From Duganella sp. BuS-21 (GTDB lineage: Bacteria; Pseudomonadota; Gammaproteobacteria; Burkholderiales; Burkholderiaceae_D), in the NCBI GenBank assembly GCA_041874725.1, contig CP097466.1, forward strand, positions 2,542,001 through 2,606,000: a DNA stretch of 64,000 nt, given 5' to 3'. The notes beneath the pieces are model-generated. The model searched no databases. It worked only from the letters and a program-made list of their open reading frames with translations, and was not told the origin of the DNA. Of the stretch, positions 11,801 through 20,800 are shown one piece after another. Position 1 is the stretch's first letter. Every line of letters begins with the position of its first letter. The position numbers were made by a program, and so were the translations under genes.

Positions 11801-14800
11801 GTCACCTGGCAGTCGACCCAGACTGACGACGGTCCCTACACCAGCATCTATGCGCGCTCTTTCAACGCCTTCGGCGAGCCACGTGGTCCTGAAATACCGG
11901 TCAGCATTTCGGCCGTTGGCCACCTGGCCCAGCCCGCAGTCACGGCCTTGCCCGGCGGTGGTTATGTCATTCTCTGGAGTGGCGCGGTAAGCGCTGGATC
12001 GACGGGACTGATGCAGCAGTACTTCGATGCGGACGGCAACAAGATCGGCGACCAGCAACTGGTCCACGCGATCAGCGACCCGGATGGCCAGGCTTACTTC
12101 TTCGCCACGCAAACCGCCGTCACCGTCGACGGCGGCCACGTGCTGAGCTGGGTACAGAACGCCGGTAGCGATGGTCAGGATGTCGTCATGGTGCGCAGCT
12201 ACGACGCCACCGGTACTCCCGTGGGCGCGGCGTTTGCGGTGGCCAGCGGCGCGCATCTGGGCACGGATGTGCTGGGCCTGAGCGATGGCAGTTATATGGT
12301 GGTGTGGGACGTGCAAGGCGCCAACGACGAGTCATTCATCATGGGGCGCCATTACAGCAGCAGCAATAGCGCACTGGGCGCCGAATTCAAGATCAGCCAG
12401 TCGCCCGTGCTGGGCAACAAGTTCAATCCGACGCTGACCGAATTCCAGGACGGCGAGATCGTCGTCAGCTGGAGCGGCGCCGGCTCGGCCGGGTTGCCCG
12501 GCAGCGGCGGCGTCTACCAGCAGATCATCGACTTCGACGGCAATCCGATGTATTACGCCGGCAGCAGCTCCACCGTCAAGCCGGCCGCCACCGCCATCAC
12601 GGCCCAAACCGTGACCGGCGGCCAGCAGCCTGAATTCGGCGACAACTACAGCTATCTGGTCAGCGGCCCGCTGAGTAGCGGCGCGGGCATCGGCAACGGT
12701 CACGTGGTGCTGAGCGGCACGGCGGCGTTCGGCTCGGTCATCACCATCAAGTCCGGCGCCAACGTGCTCGGTACGACGGCGGCCGACGACGACGGCCGCT
12801 GGGTGTTGGACGTCCAGCAACTGGCCTCGGGCAGCCATGCGCTGACGGCCACCGTGCGCGATGTGTTCGGCAAGGTGAGCGACGCCAGCGCGGTGTTCAA
12901 CCTGACCGTCAACTACAGCAAGCTGAGCGGCACCGCCGGTGCCGACAACCAGGCCTACTGGTACAACGCCGGCGCCAACAGCACGGCGCAGACGCTGAAC
13001 GGCCAGGCCGGCAACGACACGCTCGACGGCGGCGGCGGCAAGGACACCCTGGTCGGCGGCGCCGGCGACGACACCTATTACGTCAACGAGGCCGGCGTCG
13101 TCATCACCGAGGTGGCCGGCGGCGGCACCGATACCGTGGTCGCGTCGATTACGGGTGTGGTGCTGGCGGCCAATGTGGAAAACCTGGTGCTGGCGGACGG
13201 CGCCGGCTTGAACGGTAACGGGAATGCGCTGAACAACGTCATCACCGGTGGCAGCGGCAATGACATATTGAACGGCTACGCGGGCGTCGACACCCTGATC
13301 GGCGGTGCCGGCAACGACACCTACAGTGTCGATGTGGCGAGCGACGTCATCCAGGAAGGCTTCGATGGCGGCCGTGAGGAAGTGCAGGTAGCGTTCACTG
13401 CGGCCGGCACTTACGTGCTTTCGGCCAATCTGGAAAATGCCTACATCGTAACGTCTACGACAGGGGTGAATCTGACCGGCAACACCCTGGACAATATCTT
13501 GCAAGGCAATGCCGCCGCCAATATCCTGGTCGGCAATGACGGCAATGACACTCTCTCTGGCCAGGCCGGCAATGACACGATGATCGGCGGCGCCGGTAAC
13601 GATCTCTACATGGTCGATGCGGTGGGCGATGTGGTGACAGAAGCGGCTGACGCGGGCATCGATGCGGTCAACGTGACGACGGCCAGCTATACGCTGCCGG
13701 CCAATGTGGAGAACCTGAGTTACTTCGGTGCTCAGTCGTTCAATGGCGCCGGCAATGCGCTGGTCAACGTGATCAATGCTGGCTCGGGCAACGATACCCT
13801 GAGCGGCGGCGCCGGCAATGACACCCTGTGGGGCTTGGAAGGCAACGACAGTCTGCTGGGCGGCGATGGCGACGATGTACTGAACGCGGGCATGGGCCTG
13901 GACTTCGTCGATGGCGGCGCGGGCGCCGATCTGGTGGTCGCACTAGGCAATTACGCCAACTACGCGCGTAGCCGCGTGACCGAGTTCGATACCAAGCTGG
14001 TCAATACGCTGACCGGCGAAACCATCACCATCCGCAACGTGGAGGCGGTGCAGTTCAAGGACGGCACGCATAGCCTGTCCGAACTGATCGCCAACAGCGC
14101 CAGCAGCGGCGCCGACGTGCTTACCGGCACCGATGGCAATGACTCGCTGGATGGCGGCGCCGGTGCCGACACCATGTCCGGCGGGCTGGGCAGCGATCTC
14201 TATGTGGTCGACCATATCGGCGACGTCGTGATCGAAGGCAACGATGTCGGTACCGACGGCGTGCAAGTGGCCTACACCACAGCCGGCACCTACACGCTGC
14301 CCGACAATGTGGAGATAGGCGCCGTCATGTCGGCCGCCACGGTGGCCGTCAACCTGGTCGGTAACGCACTGGACAACAACCTGTTCGGCAACGGCGCCGC
14401 CAACAAGCTGACCGGCAACGCCGGCAATGACACCCTGTCCGGCGGCCTCGGCGACGATACCTTGCTGGGCGGCGTCGGCGCCGACCTGCTGGTGGGCGGC
14501 GGCGGTAACGATAGCCTGCTCGGTGGCGAGGGCGATGACAGCTACGTGGTCAATGCGGCCGGGGCCGTGATTATCGAGCTGGCAGGGGCCGGCAACGACG
14601 GGGTCAGCACCTCGCTGAACAGCTTTACGCTGGCGGCCAATCTCGAAGAACTGAGCTACACCGGTAGCGCTGCCTTCAACGGCGTCGGCAACGAGCTAAA
14701 CAACACAATCAGAGGAGGTATCGGCAACGATACGCTGGCTGGCGGTCTTGGCTACGACGTGCTGTTGGGCGGCGCCGGCAACGATGTGCTGAACGGCGGC

Positions 14801-17800
14801 GCGGGCGAGGATGAACTGTTCGGCCACTTCGGCAACGATACCCTGGACGGCGGCGAGATCGCCGACCGTGTCAACTATACCGACCTCAATTTCACCGGCT
14901 ACTTCACCTCGTCGTCCGGCGTGTCGGTCAACCTGGCGACCGGCGTGGCGCTGGATGGCATGGGCGGCACGGACAAGCTCATCAACATCAATTTCGTGCA
15001 GGGCTCGGACTATAAGGACACCATCGTCGGTAGTTCGGCGGCGCTGCTGGAAATATTCGACGGCATGGATGGTGACGACACCATCGACGGCGGCGCGATC
15101 ACCGATTTCGCGCAGCAAGGCGACAACCTCGTCATCTACGCCTACTCGTGGAGCAATGTGGTGGTGGACCTGGCGGCCGGCACCGCCGATGGTCAGGGCA
15201 GCGGCCACGACACGCTGCTCAATATCAACCAGGTGCGCGGCTCCAATTACGACGATACCTTGCTCGGCTCGAACAGTGCGCTCACGGAAGAATTCGAGGG
15301 CCGCCCCGGCGACGACGTGATCGACGGCCGCGGCGGCATCGACATGGTCCACTACGATAGCGCCGGCAGCGGCGTGATGGTCGACCTGGTCCAGGGCATA
15401 GCGATGGACGGCGATGGCGGCCTCGATCAGTTGCTGAACATTGAGGGCGCGTATGGCTCGTCCCACAACGATAATCTGTTCGGCGGCGACGGCAACGATA
15501 TCTTTGTCGGCAACGGCGGCAACGACCTGATCATGGGCGGCGCGGGCTACGACTTGGTCGACTACACCAGCAGCACGGCTGGCGTCAGCGTCGACCTCGC
15601 CGCCCTCATGGCCGAGGACGGGCTGGGCGGCACAGACCTGTTGCTCGAGATTGAGCTGGTGCGTGGCTCGTCCCGCAACGACACGCTGCTCGGCAGCAAC
15701 GGCGCCTATGAATCGTTCGAAGGCCGTGCCGGCGACGACCGCATCGACGGCAGGGGCGGTGTCGACCGCGTCGACTACCAGCTGTCGAAGGCGGCCGTCA
15801 CGGTCAACCTGCAGACCGGCGTGGCCAGCGACGGCGAAGGCGGCAGCGATACCCTGCTGAATATCGAGCAGGCCGTGGGTTCCACCTTCAACGACAGCCT
15901 GACCGGCGACGCCGGCGTCAACTACCTCTCCGGCATGGCCGGCAACGACACCCTGTCCGGCGGCGCCGGTGACGACCTGCTGGACGGCGGCGCCGGCAAC
16001 GACAGCCTGATGGGCGGCGACGGCGATGATGCGCTGGTCGCCGGCAGGGGCAGCGCCGACGTCGCCGACGGCGGCGCCGGCAGCGACGTGCTTAACCTGC
16101 TCGGCAACTTTGCCGACTACGTGCGCACGCGGCTCAACGCCACCGATCTGCTGCTGGTCAACGGCATCACGGGCGAGAGCGTCACGGTGCGCAACGTCGA
16201 GCAGTTCGAGTTCAATGACGGCGTGAAAACGCTGGCCCAAACGCTGGCCAACATCACCAGCATCTTCGGCGACGTGCTGGTCGGCGACGGCGGCAACGAC
16301 ACGCTGAACGGCGGTGCCGGCGCCGACACCATGTCCGGTGGCGCCGGCAACGACAGCTACATGGTCGACGTGGCGGGCGACGTCATTATTGAAAATGTCG
16401 GCGAGGGCACGGACCAGGTGTCGGTCGCCTTCGCGGCGGCCGGCGTCTACACGCTGTCGGCCGACATCGAAAACGCGACCGTGACGGGAACGGTCGCCGC
16501 CGGCATCATCGGCAACGAGCTTGCCAACCAGCTGACCGGCAATGCCGGCGCCAATGCGCTGACCGGTAACGGCGGCAACGATACGCTGAATGGCGGCGCC
16601 GGCAACGACAGCATGAGTGGTGGCGCCGGCGACGACGTCTATGTGGTGGATGCCGCCGGCGACGTGGTGACGGAACTTGCCGGCGCCGGCAACGACAGCG
16701 TGCTGACCACGCTGGCCAGTTACACGCTGGTAGGTAACGTCGAGAATGTCAGCTATGCCGGCACCGGCAACTTCAAGGGCGCCGGCAACGAGTTGAACAA
16801 CTGGCTGACGGGCGGCGTCGGCAACGATACGCTGAACGGCGGCGCCGGCTGGGACAATCTCGACGGCGGCAACGGCAACGACAGCCTGTCCGGCGACGAC
16901 GGCTGGGACTTTATCCATGGCGGCGCCGGCAACGACGTGCTGAACGGCGGCAAGGAGCGGGACTACCTGTGGGCCGGCGCCGGCAACGATACCATCGACG
17001 GCGGCGCGATCACCGATCGCATCAATTTTACCGACAGCAACCTGGTCGGGTACGACCAGGCGACGGTCGGCGTTGCGGTCAACCTGGCGACCGGCGTGGC
17101 GCAGGATGGCCAGGGCGGGACGGACAAACTCATCAACATCAACATCGTCTGGGGTTCGAGCCACAATGACACGCTGGTCGGCAGCACGGCGCTGGTCCTG
17201 GAAATGTTCGGCGGCGGCGCCGGCGACGATACGATCGATGGCGGCGCAATCACTGGCCCGCTGCAGGAAAATAACAATCAGGTCAGCTATGAAGACATGA
17301 GCGCCGGCGTGACGGTCGACCTGCAGGCCGGCACCGCCGACGGCGAGGACAGCGGCCATGACACGCTGCTCCACATCAACTATGTGGTCGGCAGCTACGC
17401 CGATGACGAATTGCGCGGTTCCGACAGCGGACTGATCGAGCACTTCAACGGCATGGGCGGCAACGACACCATCGATGGCCGCGCCGGCTTCGACTTCGTG
17501 CACTACGAGCACACCGGCGCGGGCGTGGTGGTCAACCTGGCGCTGGGCGAAGCCACGGATGGCTTCGGCGGCACCGATACGCTGCGACATATCGAGGGCG
17601 TGGCCGGCTCGGGCGGCAATGATGCGCTTACCGGCGGCAACGCCGATAACGATGACATGGAAATCTTCATCGGCAACGAAGGCAACGACACCATCGATGG
17701 CGCACAAGGCTACGACCGGGTCGAGTACGGCACCAGCACTGCCGGCGTTGTGGTCGATCTGGCGACCGGCACGGCGGCCGACGGCCTGGGCGGCACCGAC

Positions 17801-20800
17801 ACGCTGCTCAACATCGAGGGCGTGAGCGGCTCGGCATTCAACGACACGCTGTACGGCAGCGACGGCGAAATGGAGCTGTTCGAAGGCGGCGCCGGCAACG
17901 ACCTGGTCGACGGCCGGGGCGGCTACGATGTGATCGATTACGAGCGTTCCAAGACGGCCGTGGTGGTCAACCTGGCCACCGGCACGGCGACCGATGGCCT
18001 GGGCGGCACCGATAAACTCATCAGCATTGAAGAGGTGTTCGGCAGCGCTTACAGCGACAGCCTTAGCGGCGGCGCCGGCGACGACTGCCTGCAGGGCCTG
18101 GCCGGCAACGACACGCTGATTGGCGGCGCCGGCAACGACACCCTGTTCGGCGGCCTCGGCAACGACAGCGTGTCCGGCGGCGACGGTAACGACACGCTGC
18201 GCGCCGGCACCGGCGTCGATATCATCGACGGCGGCGCCGGCAGCGATGCGTTGCACGGGCTGGGCAACTACCTGAGCTACACCATTAGCCGGCCGAACGC
18301 TACCGACGTCGTGCTGCTCAACGCCAGCACCGGCGAGAACATCACGCTACGCAATGTCGAGCAACTGAAATTCGCTGACGGCATGAAGTCGCTCGGAGAA
18401 GCGATCGTTAATTCGGTCAGCGGCTTTGGCGACTACCTGTTCGGCGATAGCGGCGCCAACAACCTCAACGGCGGTGCCGGCAGCGACACCATGGTGGGCG
18501 GCGACGGCAATGACAGCTACACGGTGGACGTGGCGGGCGACGAGGTCAGGGAAAATCCGGGCGAGGGCATCGACCAGGTCAACGTTGCCTACACCGCCGC
18601 CGGCACCTATACGCTGGCGACGAATGTGGAGAACGCCATGGTGACCGGCACGGTGGCCATCAATATCACCGGCAATGCCCTCGACAACCTCCTGACCGGC
18701 AACGCCGTCGCCAACAAGCTCGATGGCGGCGCCGGCAACGATACCCTGATCGGCGGCGCCGGCAACGACTCCCTGACCGGCGGACTGGGCAACGACGTCT
18801 ACGTGGTGGACGCGGCCGGCGATGTGGTGACCGAGGCGGCGGGCGCCGGCACCGGCATCGACCGCGTGGAGACCGCGCTGGCGACCTACACGCTGGCGGC
18901 CAACGTCGAGAACCTGGTCTACACCGGCAGCGGAAACTTCGGCGCCACCGGCAACGCGTCGGATAACGATATCGCTGGCGGCATCGGCAAGGATACGCTC
19001 AATGGCGGCCTCGGCAACGACGCGCTGTCCGGCGGCGCGGGCGACGACAGCCTGCTCGGCGGCGACGGCAATGATGTGCTGAACGCCGGCACGGCCGTGC
19101 TCGGCGACGTGGTCGATGGCGGCAACGGCAGCGACACGCTGAAGGTGCTGGGCGCCTTCGAGGACTACACGCGCTCCCGTCCAAGCGCGACCGACACCAA
19201 GCTGGTCAATATCATCACCGGCGAAACCATCACCCTGCGCAACGTGGAAACGGTGAGCTTCGACGGCGTCGAGAAAACCATCAGCCAGGTCAACGACAAT
19301 CTGGTCAGCGCCGGCAACGACACGCTGACCGGCACCAGCGGCGCCGATACCATCAACGGCGGCGCCGGCAACGACTTGATGATCGGTCTGGGGGGCGACG
19401 ACATCTACGAGGTCGATGTCGCCGCCGACACGATTACCGAGCTCGATGGCGGCGGCATCGATCTGGTGAACGTGGCCTTCAAGGCAGTCGGCACCTACGT
19501 GCTGACGTCCTACGTGGACAACGCCACCGTCACGGCGGCGGCAGCCATTGCGGTTAACCTGACCGGCAATGCGCAGAACAACGTATTGACCGGCAACGCG
19601 GCAGTCAACACGCTGATCGGCGACGCCGGCGACGATACGCTTGACGGCGGTGCCGGCGCCGACAAGCTGAGCGGCGGCACTGGCAACGATGTCTACGTGG
19701 TCGATGTGGCCGGCGATCTTGTGACCGAACTGGTCGATGGCGGCACCGATACGGTACGAACCGCACTGGCCAGCTACACACTGGGCGCCAACGTGGAGAA
19801 CCTGGTCTTCCTGGGCACCGGCAGCTTCACCGGCACCGGCAATGCCTTGGCCAATCAGTTGACTGGCGGCGTAGGCAACGACAGTCTGGTCGGCGGCCTC
19901 GGCAACGACACGCTGGACGCCGGCACCAGCGGCGCCGGCGACAAGGACGTCATCGATGGCGGTGGTGATAGCGACACTTTGGCCGGCCTGGAAGCCTTGG
20001 GCCACTACACGATCTCGCGGCCGAACGCCACCGATACCGTGCTCACGCACACCAGCGGCGCGCTCATCACGCTGCGCGGCATCGAGCGTTTCGTGTTCGA
20101 CGGCGTGCTCAAGACGCTGGCGGAAGTGCAGGACAACACCGCCAGCACCGGCAGCGATACGCTGGTCGGCACCGATGGCGACGACAGCATCAACGGCGGC
20201 GCGGGCGCCGACAGCATGTCCGGCGGCGACGGTGACGATGTTTATGTGGTGGACGTGGCAGGCGATGCCGTGGTCGAACTGGCGGATCAGGGCAGCGATC
20301 TGGTGCAGGTGGCCTACACGGCCGCCGGCAACTACACGCTCGGCGACAACGTCGAAAACGCCACAGTAACCGCAACGGTAGCCGTCAACCTGACAGGCAA
20401 CGGGCTGGACAACACCCTGATCGGCAATGCCGCCGGTAATATGCTGAGCGGTGGCCTGGGCGACGACACGCTGATCGGCGGCGCCGGCAACGACACCATG
20501 ATCGGTGGCAGCGGCGACGACGTCTATGTGGCCGACGTGGCCACCGACGTGGTCACAGAAGCCGACAACGGCGGCACCGATCTTGTCCAGACCAGCGCAG
20601 CCGCCTACACGCTGGGCGCGTTTGTCGAGAACCTGAGCTATACCGGCACGGCCGCGTTCGCCGGCACCGGCAATGCGCTCGCCAACGCCATCACCGGCGG
20701 CATTGGCAAGGACACCCTGACCGGCGGCCTCGGCAACGATGCCCTGACCGGCGGCGGCGGCGACGACAGCCTGCTCGGCGGCGAGGGCGACGATTCCCTG

